Shown: positions 34,789 to 43,600 of the stretch, in pieces
How the letters are laid out: each line of letters starts with the position of its first letter
How positions within the stretch are numbered: position 1 is the first letter of the stretch
Assembly (NCBI RefSeq): GCF_001905125.1
Contig: NZ_LWLE01000011.1
Location: forward strand, 1-64,000
Direction: 5' to 3'
From: Streptomyces sp. TSRI0281
GTDB lineage: Bacteria > Actinomycetota > Actinomycetes > Streptomycetales > Streptomycetaceae
DNA length: 64,000 nt
Notes under the pieces: model-generated
What the model saw: the letters and a program-made list of their open reading frames with translations, nothing else
Told to the model about the DNA's origin: nothing
The model's database searches: none
Translations under genes and position numbers: made by a program

Positions 34789-34917
34789 CGCTCTCAGTTC
34801 GCTCCCGAAGCCCTCAGCGACTGCCTGCGCCGGGAGGCCAAGCCGTTCGGCATCGATGTCGTCGTCATCGAACCCGGCGGCATCGCCACCGAATGGGCCG
34901 TCGGCCGGCCCAGCTGA
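34789..34917 (+). pseudogene. SDR C-terminal fragment
   Basis: The frame reads FAPEALSDCLRREAKPFGIDVVVIEPGGIATEWA then TGA at 34915-34917. This is the catalytic-helix-to-PGG segment of classical SDRs (…EALSD.LR.E..PFGI.V..IEPG.I.T.), here lacking the Rossmann half and the Tyr-Lys pair. A relic on the 3' side of the terminator. Confidence 0.65.
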
Positions 34918-35024
34918 ACCATCCACGCGGGCCCGCGCCGGCTGAGACCCGCCGGCAGCGTCCGCCCTGCGAAGCGCGGGTCCGGAGCTGCCGCCGGACG
35001 GCTTGCTCCGAACCCACGCGCCGG

Positions 35025-36395
35025 TCAGTTGACGGTCAGGGCCGCCGTGTTGTTCGTGAGGTCCGGGTCGAAGTCGAAGGGGTACGCGCCGAACTCGCCG
35101 AACGGGGGGTGGATGCTCACCGCACCGGTCGCGCCGGGCACCACGGTGTCGACGCGCACGGAGAACGCGAACGTGCGCCGGGTGTCCTCCAGCACCCAGT
35201 ACGACAGGTCGCAGTCGTAGCGCGGGGCTCCCGTCCGCTGCGGGTAGTAGCCGCCGTCGAGGGTGCGCGGGGAGCAGCCGGACGGCACGCCGGTGACCTC
35301 GGTGCCCTCGGGCACGATCAGCCGGACCTCGGCGACCGGGTCGCCGGAGCCGAGGTTGCCGAACCAGGCCGGGCCGTTGTTCTTGAACGTGAGCTCGGCC
35401 ATGGCCGTCTCGCCCGCCACGCCGGAGATGGCGTCACCGGTCACGGAGAAGTCCGCGGTGCTCTCCGCGCCGATCTGGAGGGCCGCGTAGTCGTTCTCGG
35501 AGTCGATGTCCTGGGCGCCGCCGCCCGGCTCGACGCCGATGTCGAGCCGCTCGTTCAGCGCGTGCGGGGCGAGTCGCACCGTCAGCGGCTCGGGCAGCTC
35601 GAACGCGTCGCCCGGCGCCAGCACCTGGTCGAACGTGCAGACCGCGTTGCTCGACGGTGCGTAGTCGTCGCCGTCCGTCGTGGTGTAGGCGCAGGCGTCG
35701 TACCGGGTCAGATCCGTCAGGCCGTAGGAGGCGTTCAGCTTGACGGTGAACCCGTTCGCGCTCTCGTTGCCTTTGTTGGCGATCTTGAACGGGATCGTCC
35801 GCTCGTCGCCGGGCAGGCCGTCCTCGAAGTCGGCGATGGGCTCGATGGCGAGGTCGGGCCCGGCGCCGACGGTGAGCGTGGTGTCGAAGCTCTCGTGCGG
35901 CGCGGTGAGTGTGCCGTCGGGCCCGCCGGTGGCCGTCGCCTCGTAGGTGATCCTGCCCTGCGCACCGACTCCGGCACCGTCGGCCGCACGCACCGTCAGG
36001 AACACCTGGTCCTCGTAGTGGCTCCCGATCGTGGGTACTACGGGGATGTCGCACACCGCACTCGTGCCGCTCGGCGTGCAGTTGTCGGGCCAGGTCACCT
36101 CGGCGACCCCGGCGAGGCCGGAGACATCGACGGTGAGCCTGCCGTCGGTCACCGTGAAGTTCTCGTTGTCGTGGTAGATGCCGACGCCGAGGGTGCGGGG
36201 CTGCGGCTGACCGCCGTCGGTGCCGAGCGGCAGCGTGTGCCCGTACGGCTGGTTGATCCACAACTGGTCGGTCTGCGGCGGGTCGTCGGCGGCGAACGCG
36301 GGTGCGGTGAGGCCGACAGTCAGCAGACCGGCCACCATCGCTACGGCGGCGCCGGATCTGGGACGTACCGGGCGTCCAGCAGAGAACAGTCTCAT
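35025..36395 (-). CDS. Large secreted protein with CARDB/DUF11-like repeats
   Basis: 456 residues from ATG 36395 (RBS GGGGGG). The signal peptide ends in APAFAAD. The mature part is beta-rich and acidic, with Ig-like segments such as LTVGAGPDLAIEPIADFEDGLPG, IPFKIANKGNESANGF, ADFSVTGDAISG and AELTFKNNGPAWFG. These resemble DUF11/CARDB adhesion-type repeats. Several Cys pairs suggest disulfides. There is no LPXTG or transmembrane anchor at the C-terminus (DPDLTNNTAALTVN), so it is probably released or loosely wall-bound. Confidence 0.78.
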   Translation of the reverse strand: MRLFSAGRPVRPRSGAAVAMVAGLLTVGLTAPAFAADDPPQTDQLWINQPYGHTLPLGTDGGQPQPRTLGVGIYHDNENFTVTDGRLTVDVSGLAGVAEVTWPDNCTPSGTSAVCDIPVVPTIGSHYEDQVFLTVRAADGAGVGAQGRITYEATATGGPDGTLTAPHESFDTTLTVGAGPDLAIEPIADFEDGLPGDERTIPFKIANKGNESANGFTVKLNASYGLTDLTRYDACAYTTTDGDDYAPSSNAVCTFDQVLAPGDAFELPEPLTVRLAPHALNERLDIGVEPGGGAQDIDSENDYAALQIGAESTADFSVTGDAISGVAGETAMAELTFKNNGPAWFGNLGSGDPVAEVRLIVPEGTEVTGVPSGCSPRTLDGGYYPQRTGAPRYDCDLSYWVLEDTRRTFAFSVRVDTVVPGATGAVSIHPPFGEFGAYPFDFDPDLTNNTAALTVN

Positions 36396-36426
36396 TGCTA
36401 CCCCCCAAGGGCGTGGAACGCGACTG

Positions 36427-36468
36427 ATGCGCCGGCAACTCCGGCGCATCGGAAGGATCATCACATGA
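36427..36468 (+). other. Possible 13-codon leader over a perfect hairpin
   Basis: ATG 36427 would encode a basic 13-mer (MRRQLRRIGRIIT) whose stop overlaps the next ATG in ATGA. Its first codons are one arm of a perfect 10-bp stem (GATGCGCCGG at 36426-36435 with 36441-36450). The arrangement resembles translational coupling or attenuation, but it may be only a hairpin between divergent genes. Confidence 0.3.
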
Positions 36469-36665
36469 AGAGGATCTTGCGGCGCCCCGGTTTTCCGCAC
36501 CTGTGGGAGGAACCGGAGGCAGGCGGTACGGCCCAACCGGGGCCGGTCCGCCGCAAACAGTTCGCCAGGGTCGGCCTGCTGCCGGAATCCTGGCCCTGGG
36601 GCGGAGTGCCGTCCGTGCACCGTCCAACGGAAGGCAGTCATGACCGGACGCGACATCATGCCTGA
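36465..36665 (+). CDS. Possible 66-aa protein
   Basis: ATG 36465 follows GGAAGGA. It begins MKRILRRPGFPHLWEEPEAGG, basic then acidic. No family. First of three overlapping frames leading to the gene at 36927. Confidence 0.4.
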   Translation: MKRILRRPGFPHLWEEPEAGGTAQPGPVRRKQFARVGLLPESWPWGGVPSVHRPTEGSHDRTRHHA

Positions 36666-36930
36666 AGCGGAAGCAACCCCTGTGCGGGGCAAGGGCCGTC
36701 GGCGTGCCCGTACCCCGGCGGCCTGTCATTCGCTTGAGCGGGCGCGGACGGGCGGACACGCTTGCGTGGTGATCCCCTGTCCGGCCCCGTCCTGTCCGAG
36801 CGGGGACGAGGTGGACCCGGTCCGCCATGCGTTCGGCAGTGGGTCGGTGGCGCAGGTGGCGCAGGTGGTGCGAGGAACCGCGTTCGGTCCTATGACGTAC
36901 GCCCTGGGATCCCGGCCGGTGGCCCGGTGA
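36640..36930 (+). CDS. Possible 96-aa protein
   Basis: ATG 36640 follows GGAAGG, and the stop forms GTGA with the start of the next gene, implying coupling. Sequence is Arg/Ala/Pro-rich with a CPAPSCPSG segment; no family. Coding status rests on the RBS and the overlap. Confidence 0.4.
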   Translation: MTGRDIMPEAEATPVRGKGRRRARTPAACHSLERARTGGHACVVIPCPAPSCPSGDEVDPVRHAFGSGSVAQVAQVVRGTAFGPMTYALGSRPVAR

Positions 36931-37448
36931 GCGGCTGGTGGGCCTACCTGGAGGAAAGGACCTGCCGAGAGGTCGACGCCGACGTACTGAGGGATCGCCG
37001 GATGGCGGCGGTCAAGTCCGTCTGGGAGGCGCTGCGTCCGCTGGGGGTGGGTCTGCACGAGGCCGAGCGGGTGGTCCACGCACGGTACGAGGCCCTCGGC
37101 GACCGGGTGCGGCGCACGCCGCCCGATCCGCTCGACCTCTCCTCACTCGCAGCCCGCGCCGCGGCTCTCCCGGGCCGTGTGGCGGCGGTGGAGGCGCTGT
37201 GGGACGGCGATACGGTGCACGACTGGTTCGTGCTCCTGGTCGCGGTCCTGGACGCCCCGGACGGGGAGGGCCACCTGGCGACCGTCTACCACCGCCCGGA
37301 CGGCACTCCCCCCGGCGGTGCCGCCGCCAGGGCCGGCCGGGCGCTCGCCCTGCATCTCGGTGTGCCGTTCCACTTCGCTTCCCCGGATACTCCCGATGAC
37401 CACGCCCCGCGCCGGCGGACAGTCCAGCGACCGGCGGAAGAGCCGTGA
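36927..37448 (+). CDS. Hypothetical protein, 173 aa
   Basis: GTG 36927 begins SGWWAYLEERTCREVDADVLRDRRMAAVKSVWEAL, clearly protein-like, with helices and a later strand region (VHDWFVLLVAVLDAPDG, HLATVYHRPDG). Size and Trp-rich strands are like small immunity or DUF proteins, but no family is assigned. It ends on a hairpin at 37443-37473. Confidence 0.65.
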   Translation: MSGWWAYLEERTCREVDADVLRDRRMAAVKSVWEALRPLGVGLHEAERVVHARYEALGDRVRRTPPDPLDLSSLAARAAALPGRVAAVEALWDGDTVHDWFVLLVAVLDAPDGEGHLATVYHRPDGTPPGGAAARAGRALALHLGVPFHFASPDTPDDHAPRRRTVQRPAEEP

Positions 37449-37473
37449 CCCGGGAGCCATGGGCGGGTCACGG
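37443..37473 (+). terminator. Hairpin at the 3' end of the 173-aa gene
   Basis: A 10-bp stem (CCGTGACCCG with 37464-37473) overlaps the stop codon of the preceding gene. Confidence 0.6.
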
Positions 37474-37582
37474 CGACGTCGGGAAGGCCGGACCGTACGG
37501 GAGGTATGCGGGCGTTCCGACATCGCCGCAGGGTGCCGTAGCTGTCGTCGCGCGCCCGCCACGGACTGCGGGACAGCCTCTC

Positions 37583-37744
37583 TCAGGCCCTGGGAGTCAT
37601 GCCCAGCCCTTGTGCGAGTCCCTGGTCCATGGCACCGCGGTCCAGTGCCCCGTACTGCCCCGAACCGCCTCTGCGCCGCAGTACGGCCAAGCACACGCCG
37701 GCCACGGCCGCGAGCACAACCACCGTGGAAACAATGACGATCAT
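37583..37744 (-). CDS. Small membrane protein, 53 aa
   Basis: ATG 37744 is preceded by GGGGGA. MIVIVSTVVVLAAVAGVCLAV is a single transmembrane helix followed by RRR, then a polar tail with repeated G-L/A-DQG motifs. Too short for a 60-codon cutoff. No family; the helix and basic stop suggest an inner-membrane protein with the C-terminus inside. Confidence 0.55.
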   Translation of the reverse strand: MIVIVSTVVVLAAVAGVCLAVLRRRGGSGQYGALDRGAMDQGLAQGLGMTPRA

Positions 37745-37887
37745 GGGTCCCCCGTCTGTCTGGCGGAACCGTTCTGTGGTCCCTGGTTGATCTGCATTGT
37801 CGCCTGCCGCCTGTTCATGGGGAAGCCCGATTCCTGCGGGAGCGCCGGCTCGCGCGGACGTCGGCGCGGGACTGTGGTGCGCTCAGT

Positions 37888-38622
37888 TCAGGAGAGGGAC
37901 GTGGGGTTCCGCGGAGGCGGGACCGCTCGCAGGAGTTCCCACAAGGGGCGGTGTCCGCCTGCCCAGGCGGACAGGGTCTCGCGGTCGACCAGGTGCAGAC
38001 GCTGGGAGCGGGCGAACTCCTGGGCGGGCCGGGAGAAGCGGCCGTTGGTGACCAGTACGACGACATCGCCCTGGTGGACGGGGCGGCCGGTGCCGTTGAG
38101 GACGTGGAGGTCGGGGGTTCCCACGGCGGCCCCGGCGAGGCCGGCCCTGCGGTGCTTGCACTGCAGTACCCAGCGGCGGCCGAAGGGGTCGGTGGCCTTG
38201 ACGTCGGCGCCGTTGTCCCCGGCACCCCCCACCTGGACCGCGTCGGCGCAGCCGTCACGGAACATCAGATCGCGTACCGCGTGCTCGAACTCGCGGTGGT
38301 GCAGCCGGTCCAGGTGTTCCACCGGGTAGCGCAGCGTCCGGGCGGTCTCCGCCCTCCGGCGGAACCGGGCGGCGCGGTAGCGGTGCCACAGCACACCTCC
38401 GGCGGCTGCGGCGGCGAGGACGACGGGCACGATCCACGGGTGCGCGGCGATCCAGGCGAGCAGCCGCCCGGCTGCCCACAGGGCGACGGCGACGAGCAGC
38501 AGAACTTGGATGCCACGCCGCTGCCGCTGTTTGCGGGTACGGGCGGTTCGGCTTCGCCCCGCGGGACGGCGTGAGGGCCGGCGCGGGACGGGGCGGCGGC
38601 GTGGTGGTCGGCGGGTGGCCAT
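37888..38622 (-). CDS. Membrane-anchored Mrr-type restriction endonuclease
   Basis: 244 residues. After a very basic start come two transmembrane helices (VLLLVAVALWAAGRLLAWIA and IVPVVLAAAAAGGVLW). Then an Mrr catalytic domain follows: FEHAVRDLMFRDGCADA, GDNGADVKATDPFG and WVLQCKH, giving the PD-(D/E)xK-type D…QxK set. The distal part (VVVLVTNGRFSRPAQEFA) fits the Mrr fold. Mrr proteins cleave methylated or foreign DNA; membrane anchoring would place this one near incoming DNA. No partner methylase is present. Confidence 0.88.
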   Translation of the reverse strand: MATRRPPRRRPVPRRPSRRPAGRSRTARTRKQRQRRGIQVLLLVAVALWAAGRLLAWIAAHPWIVPVVLAAAAAGGVLWHRYRAARFRRRAETARTLRYPVEHLDRLHHREFEHAVRDLMFRDGCADAVQVGGAGDNGADVKATDPFGRRWVLQCKHRRAGLAGAAVGTPDLHVLNGTGRPVHQGDVVVLVTNGRFSRPAQEFARSQRLHLVDRETLSAWAGGHRPLWELLRAVPPPRNPTSLS

Positions 38623-38944
38623 CTAGTCGCTCCGGCTGTGTCAGCGGCTGGAATCGGAGATGCCGGGGACGAGCCGGCGCCGCAGCCGGAAGAGGACCGT
38701 GACGGCGAGCAGCGGTCCCCCATTGATCGTCAGCATCCTGCCCCGCCCCCGGTCGGACTTCAGCCGGTCCCGGCCCGGCCGGTGCGGGCGGGCTGCTCAG
38801 CCCCCTTTGTGTATCCCGGATCCCCCACCCGCGCCGCCCAGTTGTCGGACGATGACGCAAAGCGATCTGTTGGCCGGAATGATCAGGGACAGCGTCGGCC
38901 GCACCCGGTCAGGCAATGGGCGCCGCCTCCTCTGGTCTGCTGCT

Positions 38945-39124
38945 TTACCGGCCTTCCTGCCCCGGGCCGCCTACGGTGTCCAGTACTTCGAGCCGGGGCC
39001 CGAATGCCTCCAGGGGCGCGTGGGGCGATGCGCCCCACGCGCGGACCCAGCCGTCGTCCGCGGCGTGGGCGCTGTCGGTGGCGTGGGCGCTGTCGGTGGG
39101 TGTCGCGCCGGTCGTCCGGGTCAT
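38945..39124 (-). pseudogene. SGNH/GDSL hydrolase, 5' fragment
   Basis: ATG 39124 overlaps the monooxygenase stop in ATGA. After a Thr/Ala repeat the frame reads DDGWVRAWGASPHAPLEAFGP, the typical N-terminal start of actinobacterial SGNH esterases (W..AWG.SP), then loses similarity and ends at 38945. The GDS catalytic block and the rest are missing. The remaining 38623-38944 shows no gene. An 18-base direct repeat (GTGGGCGCTGTCGGTGGC) encodes the Thr/Ala part. Confidence 0.5.
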
Positions 39125-40269
39125 CGGCTGTCTCCGTCGTTCGTGGTGGTCGTGGTGGTGTTCGGGTCTGCCGGAGCGTTGAAGAAATCGAGCATCTCCT
39201 CGTGTGTGGGTTCCTTGGCTGCTTCGGCGGCGACGGCCGCGCTGCGGGGGAACATGGCCTGCTCGTACTCGGTGAGCGCGGCCTCGATGTCCTCGGGGTG
39301 CGCGGCGAGGGCCCTGCCGAGTTCCGCGCCGTCGAGCATGGCCAGGTTGGCGCCCTCGCCGTTGGGGGCCGCGAGGTGGGCGGCGTCGCCGATCAGGGTC
39401 ACCCCCGGCACCCGGTCCCACCGGTGCTCGATGGGCAGCGCGTAGTGAGGGCGCAGGACCGGCGCGGTGTCACCATCGGTGATCAGTTCGGTGAGCTCCG
39501 GTGCCCAGCCGTCGAACTCGGCCGCGACCCGTGCGGCGGCCGCCGCCGGATCGGTGAAATCGATGGCCGCGAACCAGTCCTGCGACTCGGTGAGCATCAC
39601 GTAGGTGTGCAAGGTGTCGCCGCTCTCCCGGTGGGCGTGGATTTCCCTGCCCGGCTCGGGCGCGACCATCGACCCGACACCGACCGCTTTCGCGGCGGCC
39701 GGGTGCCGGGTGTCGGCGTCGTACAGGTAGGTCTCGACGAACGACGTGCCGGCGTACTCGGGCGTGGCGGTGGTGAGCAGAGGCCGGACCCGTGACCACG
39801 CCCCGTCCGCGCCGACCAGCAGGCTCGTGACGACGGTGCCGCCGCCGACGAACGTCACCTCATGGCGGCCCGATCCGAGGGCACGGGCGCCGCTGACCCG
39901 GTGGCCCCACCGGACGGTGCCGGCCGGGAGCGAGTCGAGCAGCATCTGGCGCAGCTCGGCACGCTGCACCTCGGGGCGTCCGCCCGTGCCGTCGTCGGCC
40001 TTCTCGAACAGGACACCCCCCTCCCGGTCCAGGACCCGCATCGCCTGACGTCCCGCCAGGACGATGCCGCGGAACTCCGCCATCAGGCCGGCCGCCCGCA
40101 CGGCGAGTTGGCCGTTGTAGTCGTGGATGTCGAGCATCCCGCCCTGCGGGCGCGCAGCCGGGGAGGACTCCGCCTCGAAGACCGTGGCCGGTATTCCGTT
40201 GAGGTGCAGGACGCGGGCCAGCGTGAGGCCGCCGAGTCCTGCGCCGATGATCGTGACAGGGCTGGTCAT
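39121..40269 (-). CDS. FAD-dependent monooxygenase (TetX-like)
   Basis: 382 residues, ATG 40269 with AAGGGA upstream. GxGxxG dinucleotide motif in IIGAGLGGLTLARVLHLNG, the FAD loop PQGGMLDIHDYNGQLAV, and the second FAD motif VTLIGDAAHLAAPNGEGANLAMLDG. These place it in the aromatic-hydroxylase superfamily near TetX, which hydroxylates polyketide-like substrates with NADPH and oxygen. Substrate unknown. Divergent from the SARP-type giant regulator, its likely controller, and coupled to a now-truncated esterase gene. Confidence 0.9.
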   Translation of the reverse strand: MTSPVTIIGAGLGGLTLARVLHLNGIPATVFEAESSPAARPQGGMLDIHDYNGQLAVRAAGLMAEFRGIVLAGRQAMRVLDREGGVLFEKADDGTGGRPEVQRAELRQMLLDSLPAGTVRWGHRVSGARALGSGRHEVTFVGGGTVVTSLLVGADGAWSRVRPLLTTATPEYAGTSFVETYLYDADTRHPAAAKAVGVGSMVAPEPGREIHAHRESGDTLHTYVMLTESQDWFAAIDFTDPAAAAARVAAEFDGWAPELTELITDGDTAPVLRPHYALPIEHRWDRVPGVTLIGDAAHLAAPNGEGANLAMLDGAELGRALAAHPEDIEAALTEYEQAMFPRSAAVAAEAAKEPTHEEMLDFFNAPADPNTTTTTTNDGDSR

Positions 40270-40392
40270 GGTGGTTCCCTTTCTCCAGGGGCACCCCGAA
40301 GACCGACGCGTTCTCCGGGGACCCAGAGACTGACGCGGGCCGCTCACACGGGGCGCACACGGCACTGACACGGGCGCATACGACGCTGACGC

Positions 40393-40450
40393 TCCGGCCC
40401 TGCACTGTGCCGGAACCGCATCGCAGGCCCCGGTACAGTGCAGGGCCGGA
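40393..40450. repeat. 21-bp inverted repeat
   Basis: Arms 40393-40413 and 40430-40450 match at 20 of 21 positions when folded (core CGGCCCTGCACTGT), with a 16-base spacer. It lies in the 387-base gap between the divergent monooxygenase and giant regulator, and could be a regulator-binding site or a hairpin. Confidence 0.85.
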
Positions 40451-40459
40451 GCTGGATCG

Positions 40460-40620
40460 CAGGCCCTGCCCCTCGAAGCCGCGTTGCCGAAGCCGCCGTG
40501 CCGGAGCCGCCCCTGTCGAAGCCGCGTTGCCCGAGCTGCCCCGTCGAAGCTGCCCCCGTCGAAGCCGCATTGCCGAAGCCGCCCCCGTCGAAGCCGCCCC
40601 GTCGAAGCCGCGTTCCGGAT
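40460..40620. repeat. Degenerate GTCGAAGCCGC repeats
   Basis: The motif CGAAGCCGC (with GTCGAAGC and GCCGAAGC variants) recurs about eight times at irregular 12-35 base spacing just upstream of the giant regulator. Both strands are open in frame because of the repeat; judged non-coding or a variable leader. Confidence 0.65.
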
Positions 40621-40656
40621 TTTGCCGCTCCAGCGCGCTCGCGCGAAGATCGGGTC

Positions 40657-43600
40657 ATGGATGGGGATGCGCGGCTTCGCATCGCACTGCTCGGCGGCTT
40701 TCAGGCGTCTCGGGGTGACGCCGCCCTGCCCGTTCCCGGGGCCCGGTTGCAGAGTCTGGTCGTACGGCTCGCTCTCGCCGGTGGGCGTACGGTCCCCTGC
40801 AGCGTCCTGGTCGACGCGATCTGGGCCGAGGACCCGCCCGCCGACCCCGTCCACGCCCTCCAGGCCCTCGTCTCGCGGCTGCGGCGGACCCTCGGCTCGG
40901 CCGGCGATGTCACGCAGCTCGCGGGCGGTTACCGGCTGGCCGTGGATACCAGCGACGTGGACGCACTGCGGTTCGAACAGCTTGCGGCCGTCGGTCGTGA
41001 ACGCCTGCGCGCCGGTGACCCGGATGCCGCGGCGGCCGTACTCGGTGAGGCCGTGGCGCTGTGGGGCGGCCGTCCCGGCGCCGAGCCCGTGGTCGTGGTC
41101 GCGGTGGCGCCCGCCGCCGCGACCCGGCTGATCCACGCCTTGACCGAGGCCGTCGCCGACCTCGCCGACGCCGAACTGGCACTGGGCCGCGCCGACGAGG
41201 CCGCCGTCCGTCTGACCGACCTGCTCGCCGCGCACCCCGTCCATGAACGGGCCGCCGCGCTGCTCATGGACGCCCTCGCCGCCCAGGGGCGCCAGGCCGA
41301 GGCCCTCGCCCGGTACGAACGGTTCCGCGAAACGCTGGCCGACGTCCTCGGCACCGACCCGGGCACTGCCCTGCGCGAACGCCATCTGCGCCTGCTGCAC
41401 GCCGGGCGGCCCGCGCCCGCCACCGCCACCGCGCAAAGGAAGAAGCCGGGCAACCTGCCCGCGCCGCTGACCAGCTTCATCGGTCGTGACGCCGATCTCG
41501 CCCGGATCGACACGCTGCTCGGCGCCGGGCGCCTGGTCACCGTGCTCGGTCCCGGCGGCGCCGGCAAGACGCGTCTGGCCGTCGAGGCCGCCCGCCGTCA
41601 CCGCGACGAGTACCGCGACGGCGCCTGGCTGATCGACCTCGCCCCGGTCACCGAGCCGGCCGAGGTCGGCGGGGCGCTGCTGGCCGCGATCGGACTGCGC
41701 GGCTCGGCGCTGTTCGAGGCCGCGGCCCGGCTGCGCGGCGATCCGGTCAGCGAACCGGACGTGCTGGCCGAACAGTTGGACGGCCGGGAGAGTCTGCTCG
41801 TGGTGGACAACTGTGAGCACCTGGTCGACGCCGTGGCGCACCTGATCGCGGCGCTGCTGGCCCGCTGCGCCGGGCTGCGGGTGCTGGCCACCAGCCGGGA
41901 ACCGCTGGCGGTCGACGGCGAGGCGCTGGTTCCACTCGGGCCGCTCCCCCTGCCCGAGCCGGACGCGGACGTCCAGCAGACCCGCCGTGCGGCGTCCGTG
42001 CGCCTGTTCACCGAGCGGGCCGCCGCCGTGCGGCCCGGGTTCGACGTCGACGGGCACAACCTCGGCGAGGTGCTGCGCATCGTGCGCGGCCTGGACGGCA
42101 TGCCGCTCGCGCTCGAACTGGCCGCGGCCCGCCTGCGCACGCTCTCGCCGGCCGGCCTGGCCGCCGGGCTGTCCGACCGGTTCCGGCTGCTCACCACCGG
42201 CAGCCGGACAGCGTTCCCGCGGCACCGCACGCTGCGGGCGGTCATCGCGTGGAGCTGGGACCTGCTCGGCACGGACGCGCGGACGGTCGCGGAACGGATC
42301 GCCGTCCTGCCCGGCGGCGTCACACCGGCGGCGGCCACCGCGGTCCGTACCGGCACCGCGGTGGCGGCCGGCGAGGTCCCGGAGCTGCTCGCGGGCCTGG
42401 CCGACCGGTCGCTGCTGCAGCTCGCACCGGACACCGGCCGGTACCGGATGCTGGAGACGATCCGGGAGTACGGCCTGGAAAGCCTGGCCGGGCAGGGCGC
42501 CCTGCCCGGTGCGCGGGACCTGGCCGCCCGTCACTTCGCCGAGCTGGTCGCCCGCTGCGACCCGCTGCTGCGCGGCCCCGGACAGCTCGACGCGCTGCAT
42601 GTCCTGCGCGCCGAGTACGACAACGTGCTCGCCGCGCTGCGCCACCTCTGCGACACCGGCGACGCCGACGGCGCGATCGAGCTCGCCATGAACCTGTCCT
42701 GGTACTGGCAGATGCTCGGCCTGCACGACGACGCCACGTACTGGCTCGGTGAGGCGGTCGCGGTGCCGGCCGAACGGCCGTGCCCGGAGCGCGAGATCGC
42801 CGAGGCGATGCTGCTGCTCCAGACCGTCGCCCCCCGGAGCGCGCTGTTCAACGACGCGGTCAAGGAAGGGAGCGAGGAGCTGCGGGCGCTCACCGGCCGG
42901 CTGCTGAGCCACCCCGGGTTGCCCGGCTTCGGCGGCGCGCTGGCGACCGTCAGGCTGGCCTCCCTGGAGGTGACCGAGGCGTCCGCGACGATCACCCGGC
43001 GCCTGGTCGACGGGCCGGACGTGTGGCTGGCCGGACTTGCCCGCATCTCCCGGGCCCATGTCGCCGAGAACGCGGGCCACCTCGACCGGGCCCGCGACGA
43101 CGTGACCGCGGCCCTGGAGTGCTTCGCCCGGGCGGGCGACCACTGGGCCCTGGCCACGGCGCTGCCGCTGCGCGCGCTGCTGCGGCAGTACGACGGCGAT
43201 CTCGACGGCGCGTCGAGCGACCTGGACGAGGCCAAACGACTGGCCCGCGAGTTCGGGGCGCTGAGCCTCGGCGACGAGATCTTCATCGACCTGCGTCTGA
43301 TCGATCTGCACGTGCGGCTCGGCGATACCGCGCGGGCGGCCGAGATGCTCGCCACGACGCGGGAACACGTGTCGCGCTCGGCGTCGCCCGAGCCGGCGAT
43401 CCTGCTCGACGCACGCGAGGCCGCTCTGTGGGTGCAGGCGGGGGATGTGGACCGCGCGCGCGAGCTGATCGAGTCGGCCGAGACCGGGCTGTCCGAGCAG
43501 CACCCGCCCGGCGGCGAGCACGAACACGAGTGGGCGCTGATCGGCGCGGTACGGGGCACGCTCTGTCTCGAACTCGGCGACGGGCCGGGCGCCGAGGAAG

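Noticed and set aside
40438..40656. Extension of the giant regulator upstream of ATG 40657
   Set aside because: The added ~73 residues come from the CGAAGCCGC repeats and precede a conventional winged-helix start.
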